64,000 nt of DNA from Certhia americana (taxonomy: Eukaryota > Chordata > Aves > Passeriformes > Certhiidae). Shown here piece by piece: positions 1 through 64,000 of this stretch. Made by a program: the position numbers and the translations under genes. The DNA is taken from assembly GCA_018697195.1 (NCBI GenBank), contig CM031873.1, positions 934,316 through 998,315 on the forward strand, read 5' to 3'. Each line of letters begins with the position of its first letter. Position 1 is the first letter of the stretch. Below the pieces are notes generated by a model that saw only the letters and a list, made by a program, of their open reading frames with translations, ran no database searches and was not told the DNA's origin.

Positions 1-556
1 CCAAATTCATTATTGTCTTAAAAACCGGGTCCCATGCTCCCGGGCACCATCAGATCTCTGCTCCTGCTGGAAGGTTCGCTTGCCCACCTCAGTTTTTGGG
101 TGTTTGCTCCTCACATGTGACTCTGAATGGTTTTTTCCTTCTCTGTTGGCCTCTTACATCAAGGCCAGTGAGGTCCCTCCTTGAAGGTTGGGGGACAACG
201 CTTGACAGAATGTCCTCCTCATTGCCCAGCCTACCCTCCCCAGCGGCACAAGCCTGGCACCACAGCAGAACATCCTGTTGCTCCCCTGTCCACAGAGCCT
301 TCCACCACAGGCACTTAGGGCAGCTTTTCCACACTGTTTTTCTCTCTTTCTTGAGCCTCAGCTGGGTAAAGGGGTTATCTTCTCCACAACGAATGGTTGG
401 GCTCCCATGGAGTTCTGCTCAGGGGAAGGATTGGACCCTTCACCCAGCCAAGGGGGAAAGAAACCCTGGGCCATGCAGGGGGCTTGTGTGCCTTGGCCCC
501 ACTTTTATGGAGTGAGAAATGTCAATTCCTCTGGTGTTTGCAGGGGTGGATTTTGT

Positions 557-770
557 GGGGCATTTATTTCCCTCCTTTTTAAGGGGCTATATTTCCCTAT
601 TTAGAACATTTAGTGCTCTATTTTAGGGGAGCATTTATTTCCCGATTTGGGGGCAATTTATTTCCCCATTTTATGGTCATTTATGTCCAATTTTATGGGA
701 AATGTATTTCCCTTTTATGGAGCATTTATTTTGCCCCTTTAGGGATCATTTCTTTCCCATTTAGAGGTCT
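557..770. repeat. Degenerate ~24-bp tandem repeat
   Basis: About eight imperfect units follow one another, each built on a core like GGGGCATTTATTTCCC followed by a T-rich or TTTTA tail. Units vary by several bases and by length. This is a decayed minisatellite with no visible coding role. Confidence 0.75.
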
Positions 771-1196
771 TTGGTTCCCCAGCAGTGTGGACGAGGGGAT
801 AAATTGATTTCGCAGCCAGGGTTGGTGGTTGCTGGACCGCACTGAGCCCTTCCATAGGACATTAGATGATGCCCAGGAACCAGCCTGCAAGCACCCCAAA
901 ATGTGAGGAGGGGATTTTTTTCCCACGTGGCAAGCTCTCCTGCATGGCAGGCTCATGCTGCTGGCATCCACACACTAATCCTGCACTGTGCCTGACACGG
1001 CCCTTCATGGGCAAGGCAGTAGATACCCGGGGGAAATTGACCTTTGCATTGGATCCACGGGAAACTTCAGGCATTTTCTGTATTTAAGCCTCTGCAAAAT
1101 CCTAGCTATTTGAGCTGGATGGTCTGGTGGTGTTCAATCCAGTTTCATTTACCCATCTGATCTAAGATGCCCAATAAAATTTCCGTCTGGGCCTTT

Positions 1197-1640
1197 CTAC
1201 TATAATAAATCATGTGTATAATATAGATTATATAAGTATCATATATATAAATATAATAATATATAAAAATATATATCAATCTATACTATAATACAGGTCG
1301 TGTATATATATGATATAAAATATATAAGTTAGTATATACTTATATAGTACATATTCTATAAGTATATCTTATATATAACGGATATAAGGTAGATAATCTA
1401 GAGAATATACTACTAAATTAGTACGTAAATCTTAAGCATATAATATATAAGTATCTATCACTACTATCAGTATTTTTACTCATATTATCCTACTATATAT
1501 AAAGTGTATAAATACTTTTATTTCTACCGTCCTATATATCTACAAATACTATATATCGTTCGATCTATATCTCTTATATAGAAACATCATTATACCTTAT
1601 ACATAACCTATAAGTAATATTTCCCTAAAACCATATTTCA
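1197..1640. repeat. AT-rich degenerate TA repeat
   Basis: Roughly 440 bp consist almost wholly of A and T in TATA/ATAT-type steps, with scattered G and C, unlike the flanking DNA of ordinary composition. It looks like an old, mutated (TA)n expansion. Confidence 0.8.
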
Positions 1641-2045
1641 AGTGATGATTGCCAACTGTTGCTAATCTGGATGAAAATTGAAAACCTTCAGTCCAGACAC
1701 AAGGCACCCGGGTCCGCTTCCCCAACCTCCACCCTTCCCGTGGTACATTCCCGGACCTTTTCCCATCCCAGAGGTGTGGTTGGGGAACGGCCAGGGGAGG
1801 GCGGAATATCTGGCATAGAAATTCCTGCTTCGAGTGGATGGAGGGAGCTCAGATTTCTGCATGGGTTTAAAACCGCGATTTGGGAAGTAGCCCCCTCCTA
1901 TCCTTGGAGGGAGGATATAGAAGGGAGGTTTGCTGATTCGTGGAAGGCTGGGCTGTGTGCTCCAGGCCTGATCTTTTCATCTGCAGCTCCATATCGATCT
2001 GTCCTCAGTGGGCCTGACTGGATTGCCCGGAGTTGATGTTCTGGA

Positions 2046-2236
2046 CTGAATCCCATAATCCAGAGTCCTCAGTTCGGGGGGTGGAAATCCCAGAAGTCCC
2101 AGAAATCATCATGGGAAATCACAGAATCCCAGAATTCCATACTGGAATCCCAGAATTCCAGATTCCCTATTTGGATCCCATAATCCCCAGGAATCCCCAG
2201 TTTGGAATCCCAGAATCCCAGATTCCCCAGAATGAA
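2046..2236. repeat. Short-period tandem repeat, GGAATCCCAGAATTCC type
   Basis: Units such as AATCCCAGAATCCC and AATCCCAGAATTCC recur with an irregular period of about 8-16 bp. The open frame through it reads as repeated Ile-Pro-Glu-Phe-like strings, which is a by-product of the repeat. The AGAATCCC words resemble the terminal repeats of avian CR1 elements, so this may be an expansion of such a tail; that origin is inference. Confidence 0.7.
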
Positions 2237-5130
2237 GGCATGCCCAGATCCATGCTCCAGCATGGATCTGCCCTCTGCATCTCCAGGAGGGCTCTGGGAT
2301 GCCCCAGGGAATTCCGTTTGCCTGGGAAAGGGCAGCTCTGCAGGGCTTATCAGGTGTTCAGGAATTCAAATCCCCACCCCTGTGCAAGCTCGGTCCCTTC
2401 CCCCCCACTCCCCGCGTGCTGGCGTATTTTGTGCTGCTGTGACATCAGGACACTGCACAGGACCCTGCCAGCCCTTCCAGTACAGAGCAATCAAGCAAGA
2501 CTTTCCATCCCTGATTTAGACGAGCTCTTCTCAAACTCTCGGACTGAAATATATATATTGCTGGGGTGGACCAATGGGAGCTCATGTTTTTGTGCTGAGC
2601 CCCTCCTGGTTGGTAACGATTTCCTATTGACACAACGATAATAATGAGGTCGCTGTGGCCCCTGGAAGGACAGCCTGTTGGGCTGCCAGAAATACATGTA
2701 ACCCTTCCATCTTATTGCCATTTAAAAACACAGCCTTCATAACGCTTTGAAACGCAAGCATAACGCGCATGAGGCTGTTTGGTGATTTCTCCCAATCTCG
2801 CTTTCAGACTTCTCACGACAGAAATGTTATTTATAAAGTTATTTTTCCTGGTGGAATAAGTTGCTGTTATCCCTACCAGCCCTCATCTTTTTTTGATCGC
2901 CCCACCAATAAGCAGTGGTTATTGTACAAGACAATTCTGCTATTTCCTCCACCGTCCTTCGCTAGGAAACGTCTCAGCAGCACTATTTGTGCCTCAAATG
3001 TGACCTCTGATGTTGCAAATGCACAGCGTGACAAATCTCGCCCTGAGTGCAGGGGAGGAGCTGTGGCCACCCAAAGTCTACAGCAGGTCACACTGAAACG
3101 ATTCACACGGATTTTAGGGTATCAGGTGTTCCCCCTTGTCACGCACTAAGCACCAAAACCTTGCTTTGGGCACACGCAACGCCTGAGATTTAACTTCTTT
3201 AATCTAAACCCGGGCTCAAAATTGTTTCAGGGCCATTGACGTTATGGGGGATAAAATCTGACCCAGAACGAGGGACGGATGTATCTGCTTCCCTAGGGGC
3301 CAGAGAGGGTTTGAAAATCTTTGAAATTCATTCCAAACTTAACCCACAGACACAAAGGTAGGACGGACAACCTCTTACGGGAAAGAAAAAGAATGCCAAA
3401 ATAATCAGGAACAAGGGGTTTTTTTGTTTGGCTCATTGTCGGTCTGCCGGACATGGGAAGAAGAAAGCAGCTGTGGGATCACAGTGTCCCCTTTGCAGAA
3501 GTTGGTCCTCTGCCTGGTGCTGTCCCAGCAGCTTGGCATTGAGGTAACACCACCCAGTATGTAGATGATCATTCACGGTACACACCATCCAGGAGCAAGC
3601 ACACCTCTAAATTAGAAACAAATGTGAGCTGTTTCTGCTTAAATTCACTGTTTGTTTTAAATGTATCAATGCTGCTGCTTCAGTCTTAAGTGGTTTCTTT
3701 CTTCTCTTCTTTTCCGTTCCTGGTCCCAGCTTCGAAACAGCCAGTGGACAGGCTTTTGCCTTAAGCAGTGCTCTGGGGGTGAGCCACGGTGTCGAGACTT
3801 CCTGTTGTAAAGGTACAGGGTGCGATTTTAGGATTACTGCACCCAGCTGAGTTTCTATTTAAAATAGAAAATTCTATTAAATATTTCTGTTTAAATAGAA
3901 TCCTACAGGAAGATAGCTTCTCTCGGGCTTTCCCTTCAGCCTTTGCTCATTCCAGGCTCCTGGTTAGACAATCATAATTTCTTTTTTCCCTCCATGGTTA
4001 AAACATGAGAGTGGATTTTGGAGAATTCCCTTCCTAATAGGAGCTGTGGATAACAATAATTGTGTGATAAAACGAATACCCAATGCTCTACCCCAAAAAA
4101 GAAAGCCTGTCACGTTATCCACATGGCACGCGACAGATCTCAAAGATTAAGTTGGTTCGCAACTGGGAAATAATGTATCCTAGAAGAAACTAAACTCTCT
4201 TCAAACATGCTTTAGCCTATCTTAATGCTCTCTTTGTGTGTTTTTCTCTTTCCTCTTTTAATATGATGCTAGAATTTCATAAAAATAGACAATTTTGTGT
4301 CTTTCTGGACAGGAGATCATGCCCTGAGGTTGATGGCACATCGAGGTCTGAATGCTGCGCATACTCCCCAGCCTTGTGGGGTGGCCCACACTTGTGATGC
4401 TGCTTTCTGCCTGTGGCTGTTTGTGATCTTTCCAAAATGAAGCAAAAGTAGCGCGCTGTCAGGATTTTGAAAGTTGGAAATTCTGGTGCTGCCAGGGATC
4501 GCTGTGAACACGGCTTGGTGTCTATCCATGGAGATCTTTGCCCATATTTGTTATGCAACGACGAAAGATACTCCCAACCCCAGGTGGGGTTGCCTCACCA
4601 TCTGCCCTGGCTGCTCGGGCCAGTGGCCCTGACTGGCTGCCCTGGAGTGTGCACAGTCCCTTGCCCAGGGGATTGAACCGGTGAACCCCCTTTGGCTTTC
4701 ATCTACCTGCGAGGTCACAACCACCTGATTTTTTTTTTTGAGAAACAGGAGGTTCAAGACCGGTCCCACTGCACATGTACTTACTTGGTCGACTTTGGAG
4801 TAGGAGGGCGGCACCAGGAGCTGATCTGTGCTCAGTCAGCCAGGCTGGGCTTACCAGCCATTCCCAGCCACTTGCCAGAGCTTGGCTCCCACGGTTTGTG
4901 CACTGCCTGCTTTTGAGCCCTGCTTCTTAATGGCAGGTGTGGTTTTTAAATGTTTGCTGTTTGAGATCAAGGAGCCGTGGCTTCCCAAGCACAGGAAAAC
5001 AGAGACTCCCTGCTCCGTCCTAAACCAGCATAACCCACGGGAGACATCCCTGCTCCTGATCCCAAACTAACTGGGAGTCTTGCCTTCCTTCCCATATGTG
5101 ACAGCCCTGCTCCTGTCCCCCAGCCTAACC

Positions 5131-5270
5131 GGGGATCCCAACAGGTGGCTCCCTGCTCCTTCCTGTCCCTGTTCCCAAGAGGATCCCAACAGGTGACATC
5201 CACCTGCTCCTCTTCCCCTGTCCCAAGGAACCCACAGGTGGACATCTCTGCTCTGTCTCCTAGTCCCCAC
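5131..5270. repeat. ~48-bp tandem repeat next to the CpG island
   Basis: Two clear units begin GGATCCCAACAGGTG at about 5131 and 5181, and a weaker third begins near 5229 (ACCCACAGGTGGACATC). Each carries a CCTGCTCC/CCTGTCCC pyrimidine-rich half. The open frames through it on both strands are repeat translations. Confidence 0.7.
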
Positions 5271-6330
5271 CCTGCCGGATCCCCAGATCCAGCTCTGCCC
5301 CCGGGGACGCTGATGCTCTCCTTCTCTCGCTGCCACTGTTCTCCTCCCTCTCCGTCCTCACCCCGCTGCCAGCCGGGGGCTTCACACAAATTCCATTCAC
5401 CCAAAATTCTTTCATTCCGATCCGCTCGCCCGTCGGTGGGAAGGCGGAGCTGCAGCAGCCCCGGAGCGCTCCGGTCACCGGCTGTGCCATCCCCGCCGGA
5501 CCGGAGGGCACCGAGTGCGGGTCCCGGTGGCTTCGGGAACACGGGAAAGCCGGCCGGAGCCGGGGAACTCCCCGTGATTGAACGGCGGAGCGCGGGGTCC
5601 AGCACCCCCCGAGGCATCCCAAACCCCTCGCGTCAACCGCCCAGCCCCTCGGGGCGGCTCCCGAGGCTCCGCAAACGCCTCCTCCCCGCCGCTGCAGCTC
5701 CCGCAGCCCCACCGGACCCACAACCGTCGCTGCCCGGTCGGGCTGGGCTCCGAAACCTCGCGGGAGTGTTAAGGGAGGGGGAAAAACCGGAGCTGGGCCG
5801 GGGGGTGGCGGCAGCGGTGACAGGTGAACACTGGCACGCTCGGCCGGGACAAACACGCTTTTCTGCCACGTCCGTGGAGGCGACCCGGTTGCGGTCAACT
5901 GAGGCTGCGGCCGGCTCGGCGTGACGGGCCCCGTGGAACCGTCCCCGGGCTCTGCAGTGCCCCGTCTCCGAGCGCGGTCCATGCCCTCTGCGATACCTGG
6001 GCGTGGACAGGCCGGGGAAGGGACAAGGGACAGGACAGGTACCAGGACAAGGGACAGGACGGGCCCGCGGGCGGGGGGGGCGCGCGGGAGGGTGCGGGGG
6101 AGCGCGCGCCCGCCCGCTCGCCGCAGCACCGGGGACGCGGCCCCCACGGCCGGCTGCAGCAGGGAGCGGGGGCCCGCTTGACGGGCGTGGCGCCCCTCCA
6201 TCAGCGCGGGGCGGCTGCGGGGGTGACGAGAGCGCAATGGGCGCCGAGAGGGCGGAGCGCGGCGCGGGGGCGGCTCGCCGCACGGCGTGCGGAGGTTTCT
6301 ATGGCTGTGGCCGGTAGAGGCTGCAGCGCT

Positions 6331-6450
6331 CGGACCAATGGTAGCGAGCGGCTGCGGCGGAGTGACGCGGCTGCGGACCTATGGGAGCGCGCGCGCTGCC
6401 GGCCGGGGGGCGGGCTGTGCGGCGGTGGGCGGCGGGGCCTGCGCGCGCTA
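6331..6450 (+). promoter_or_regulatory. MYH10: Probable TATA-less core promoter
   Basis: A CCAAT box is visible at 6335-6339 (context GGACCAATGG), followed by GC-box-like GGGGGGCGGG at about 6405-6414 and GGTGGGCGG near 6424. No TATA box is evident; the nearest AT-containing word is GCTAAAGG near 6448. This fits dispersed initiation by NF-Y and Sp-family factors. The start site cannot be fixed without transcript data. Confidence 0.5.
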
Positions 6451-6527
6451 AAGGAGCGCGGCGGTCGCGGGGGGTCGGAGCGTGGCGCGGCGGAGCCGGC
6501 GGGCGGGCGGCGGCCGGCGCGGCACAT
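6450..6527 (+). other. MYH10: Putative untranslated exon 1 of MYH10
   Basis: MYH10 genes have a non-coding first exon. Exon 2 here begins at a good acceptor with only 33 nt of 5'UTR before the ATG, so an upstream exon is required. The best donor downstream of the GC boxes is GTGAGA at 6528-6533; a second candidate is GTGAGC at 6544-6549. Both ends are inferred, and the 5' end is arbitrary. Confidence 0.4.
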
Positions 6528-6820
6528 GTGAGACGCCGGGGCCGTGAGCGCACGACGGGGAACGGGCGGGGAGGAGGAGGGTGGGGGGGGCGGCTCGGCG
6601 GGGACCCGCCCGCGGCGGGGGTGTGGCGGGGGCGGCGGGCCCGGCACAACACAGCCCCCTTGTTGGGGGCCGCCCGCCCCTCGCCGCTTCACCCGCCCCC
6701 CCTCCGACCGCTGCCGGGTGCCCCGGCCGTGAGGAGGGGGCCGTTTGGGCCATTTTCTGCCTTCCCCTCGGGCGGGGGGCTGCCCGTTCTCCGTCCCGAC
6801 CGGGCCGAGCCGAGCAGCAC

Positions 6821-6829
6821 GCCATCTTT
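6821..6829 (-). promoter_or_regulatory. YY1-like motif at the start of intron 1
   Basis: GCCATCTTT on the + strand reads AAAGATGGC on the - strand, the core of YY1 sites often found near start sites in CpG islands. One short match is weak evidence; it could mark an alternative downstream start. Confidence 0.25.
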
Positions 6830-8720
6830 GGTCCCTCGGGCCGGTGAGGGCGGCTCCCTGCTGCTGCTCGGGCCGCCTCGTGCCCCCGCCATGTGCCCGC
6901 CCCCCCCCCCCCGCCCGCTCTTTTGTTCCCAACGCCTGTAGGTTGGTTGTTTTTTTCTTTTTTTGGCTTTTGTTTTAACTTTTTTTTTTTCTCGGCCTTT
7001 ATTCGCACGTCGTCTGTCGGGAGTGCTGGATTCCTGCATGATAAATGCGCTCATTTGTGTGTTTCATTTGAATGCCATTGTTAGCGGAGGAGCCCTGGGT
7101 AGGGTGAGCTGCAGCTTGCTTGGCTGCTGCAGGAGGGTCCTTTTGGGATGGCCTTTGTCAGATTGCCAGCCCGAGTGGAAGGGCGACCCTGGAAGTGCTT
7201 GTGGTCCCCCGATGTCTCGGTTTATCCTCCGGAACTGCTCCCAAGTCAGTTATCCCAGTCTCCTCTGACTGCTTCATGCGCTCATGTGTGAATGCATTCA
7301 TTTCAGTCTTCACCCTTTAATTCCGCCGGGGAGCAATAATGGTTAATTTTATCGTGCGGGCTTTATTTGACCTTCAGGTTTCGCTGCCTCTTGGTGTGTC
7401 AAAAGGGAGTCCTGGCTGCCCTGGGCTGTGTCTCACCTGCCCAGGGAGCGTTCAGCACCTGGCACCGGGGGACATTGGCACGCAGGGGTGGCATTGCCGT
7501 GCCAGGGCTTTGTTGGAGCTTGGGCTGCAGTCTGGCACAGAGGGGACAGTCACCTTTGTCACTTAGGGTTCAAAGCTTGGCCGTTTTAATCTGTGAGCTT
7601 CTCCAGCCAAATGTAGCGTTCATTGACTAAATTTTCCTGGTGGAGGAGTCCAGCTATTGCTTGAGGTGTCCCCGCCACGGTTCCATCTTTGTTCGTGGAA
7701 ATTTTCTCTGAGAGGCTCTTCTAAAATATTTTAAATGTTGAGTCATCGTGTCTTGATTTGAATTAAGCCATCTGTGCTAAGGGATCTGGTCCTTGCACCT
7801 CTGAAGGGTTCTGCCACTTCACCCTGGCTTTGCACTGAAAATTGGCCAACGTACCAAATCCCTCTGCCTTAGATGGAGACACAATTATCCTGTTTAATTA
7901 TGTGCTCTTCTCAGGAGGGTTGGGTTGCAGAACTTCCATCGGGGCACGTGCCATAGCAGGAAAGGTGACAAATGCAATTTGGGAACCTCCCTGGCTTTGT
8001 TCCCAAGCTGACCTTTGGGTTACCTGCTGGAAAAGGATTCCATAGCCAGTGTGAGGTTCTTCAGCAGGGAGGATTTTGTGTTTTACAAAGCAAGACCTTT
8101 GAAGGCCTGAGTGTGAGGGGCCAGGCTTTACCTTGGCCCTTCGTGGGCATTTCCAGATGGATGTGCCAGCTCCAGGAATTCTTTGTTGGCAGGGGCCTCT
8201 CTTGGAGAGAGGCAGACAGGTAAAATCAGTGTGCTGGGGCTCTTGTCAGTCAGTGGTTTTTCTTTCTGCTTCAAATTACCCGTGGAGCTGTTGGAAAATC
8301 CAGCATCATTCCTTGCAGCGTTTTGAGCCTTGAGGTAAACTTGAGAGCTGGAGACATTTTTTGGAATATGGTGATGTCAGCACTCAGGACTGGGAACAGG
8401 AGCAGGCTATAGAAATGCAAAGCTTCTCAGGAAGAATACGAGCAAGGTTTAGCTGCCTTGATGGCTTACAGAAACCCCAAGCATCCCAAGTTCTTATCCA
8501 GAGTTGAAAATCCACATTTTTAAAACTCATCCTTGCCGCCTTCTGCTTTCTGCAGCAGAACCCACTGAGCAGATTTATGGGTTTGTATCTATCTCTGTAT
8601 TTTTGTTTTTCACTGTTCCATCCCAGCTGAGTTTACTGCCAAGCTTTGCTCTGTTTGCTGTTGTTCCTTATCTAAGCCCAGCACACAGGTGCGTGTTTTT
8701 CCTGCCTGCAGCTCTGGCTG

Positions 8721-9061
8721 GGATGTCTCTCCCTTGCTGCTGCACAGCTGGAACCATTGCCTGCTGGCTTTGGGTGACACTTGACAGGTCACTGAGAACT
8801 TTTGTGTGGCAGCAGCTGTGCAGCAGCTCCTCCAGGCTGGGGGCAATGCCTGCTAATGCTTCTCCCAGAGGAGATGTTGGGGATGTCTCTCCCTTGTTGT
8901 GGCACAGCTGGAACCATTCCCTGCTGGCTGTCCTGTGCTGGCTTTGGGTGACACTTCACAGATCACCAAAAACTTTAGTGTGGCAGAAGTGTGAGCAGCT
9001 GTGCAGCAGCTCCTCCAGCCTGGGGGCAATGAATGTGCTGCTTCTCCCAGAGGAGCTGTTG
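8721..9061. repeat. Two-copy tandem duplication, unit ~160-180 bp
   Basis: Copy 1 (8721-8880) and copy 2 (8881 to about 9061) both begin GGATGTCTCTCCCTTG and share the following words in order: CACAGCTGGAACCATT, GCTTTGGGTGACACTT, GCAGCAGCTCCTCCAG and CTTCTCCCAGAGGAG. Copy 2 is longer through small insertions. It ends about 60 bp before exon 2. Confidence 0.85.
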
Positions 9062-9120
9062 GGGATGGATTGTGGTGAGGCTGGGCTGTAACGTGCTCCT
9101 TGCTGTCCCCTCTCTGCTGA

Positions 9121-64000
<54,880 letters not shown>

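Larger units (their letters stand above)
1..5404. other. Intergenic region upstream of MYH10
   Basis: No coding exon or RNA gene is recognisable here on either strand. Open frames are short or made of simple repeats, none resembles a protein family I know, and none is bounded by convincing splice sites. The stretch holds a degenerate 24-bp repeat (557-770), an AT-rich block (1197-1640), a short-period repeat (2046-2236) and a 48-bp repeat (5131-5270). The segment around 2530-3140 is non-repetitive and of ordinary composition; I see nothing definable in it. Distal enhancers could lie here but cannot be told from sequence alone. Confidence 0.7.
5405..6860. promoter_or_regulatory. MYH10: CpG island covering the MYH10 promoter
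   Basis: CpG dinucleotides become dense near 5405 and stay so to about 6860, in strong contrast to the CpG-poor DNA on both sides. The island lies 2.3-3.7 kb upstream of the first coding exon, where a housekeeping-type MYH10 promoter and untranslated exon 1 are expected. Long open frames on both strands within it (up to 325 codons) reflect the GC bias that removes stop codons. It includes a small internal duplication near 6015-6062 (GGACAAGGGACAGGAC twice). Confidence 0.85.

Noticed and set aside
2033..2641. 202-codon open frame with repeated Ile-Pro-Glu-Phe strings
   Set aside because: The pattern comes from the underlying short-period DNA repeat, and the rest of the frame has no recognisable domain.
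5260..6932. Long open frames on both strands of the CpG island (up to 325 codons)
   Set aside because: They overlap in several frames, are rich in Arg, Pro, Gly and Ala, and resemble no family. GC-rich DNA has few stop codons, so they are expected by chance.

Overview
The window is vertebrate nuclear DNA, almost certainly from a bird. Every protein-coding exon I can support belongs to one gene on the + strand: MYH10, the heavy chain of non-muscle myosin II-B. The avian call rests on several 3'-end fragments of CR1 LINEs, one still carrying its 8-bp terminal repeats, on endogenous-retrovirus solo LTRs, and on a protein whose residues follow the bird MYH10 pattern as I know it. A songbird is possible because related ERV LTRs are plentiful, but that is inference.

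Layout. Bases 1 to about 5400 are intergenic, with degenerate tandem repeats, an AT-rich block and no gene I can recognise. A CpG island (about 5405-6860) holds the TATA-less promoter and a probable untranslated exon 1. The start codon is in exon 2 (ATG at 9157). Eleven coding exons (2 to 12) follow, separated by introns from 313 bp to 14.8 kb, and exon 12 runs off the right edge. Joined without the optional exon they encode residues 1-454: the N-terminal SH3-like domain, the P-loop, loop 1, switch I and the upper 50-kDa region. The window ends just before the expected switch II motif.

Most notable are three RNA-processing features. (1) A 30-nt exon at 50307-50336 encodes the ten-residue loop-1 insert of the neuronal B1 isoform and has a GC instead of GT donor. 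(2) Two TGCATG (Rbfox) motifs six bases apart lie 1.36 kb downstream, matching the known distal intronic enhancer of that exon. (3) The intron between exons 7 and 8 has a donor and branch site of the minor (U12) spliceosome class.

The introns carry CR1 fragments, three solo LTRs of one ERV family, two other LTR candidates, a direct 240-bp duplication, local tandem duplications and homopolymer runs. No tRNA, rRNA, CRISPR array or second gene was recognised. I found no undescribed multi-gene system; the interest lies in splicing control and in repeats inserted close to splice sites.
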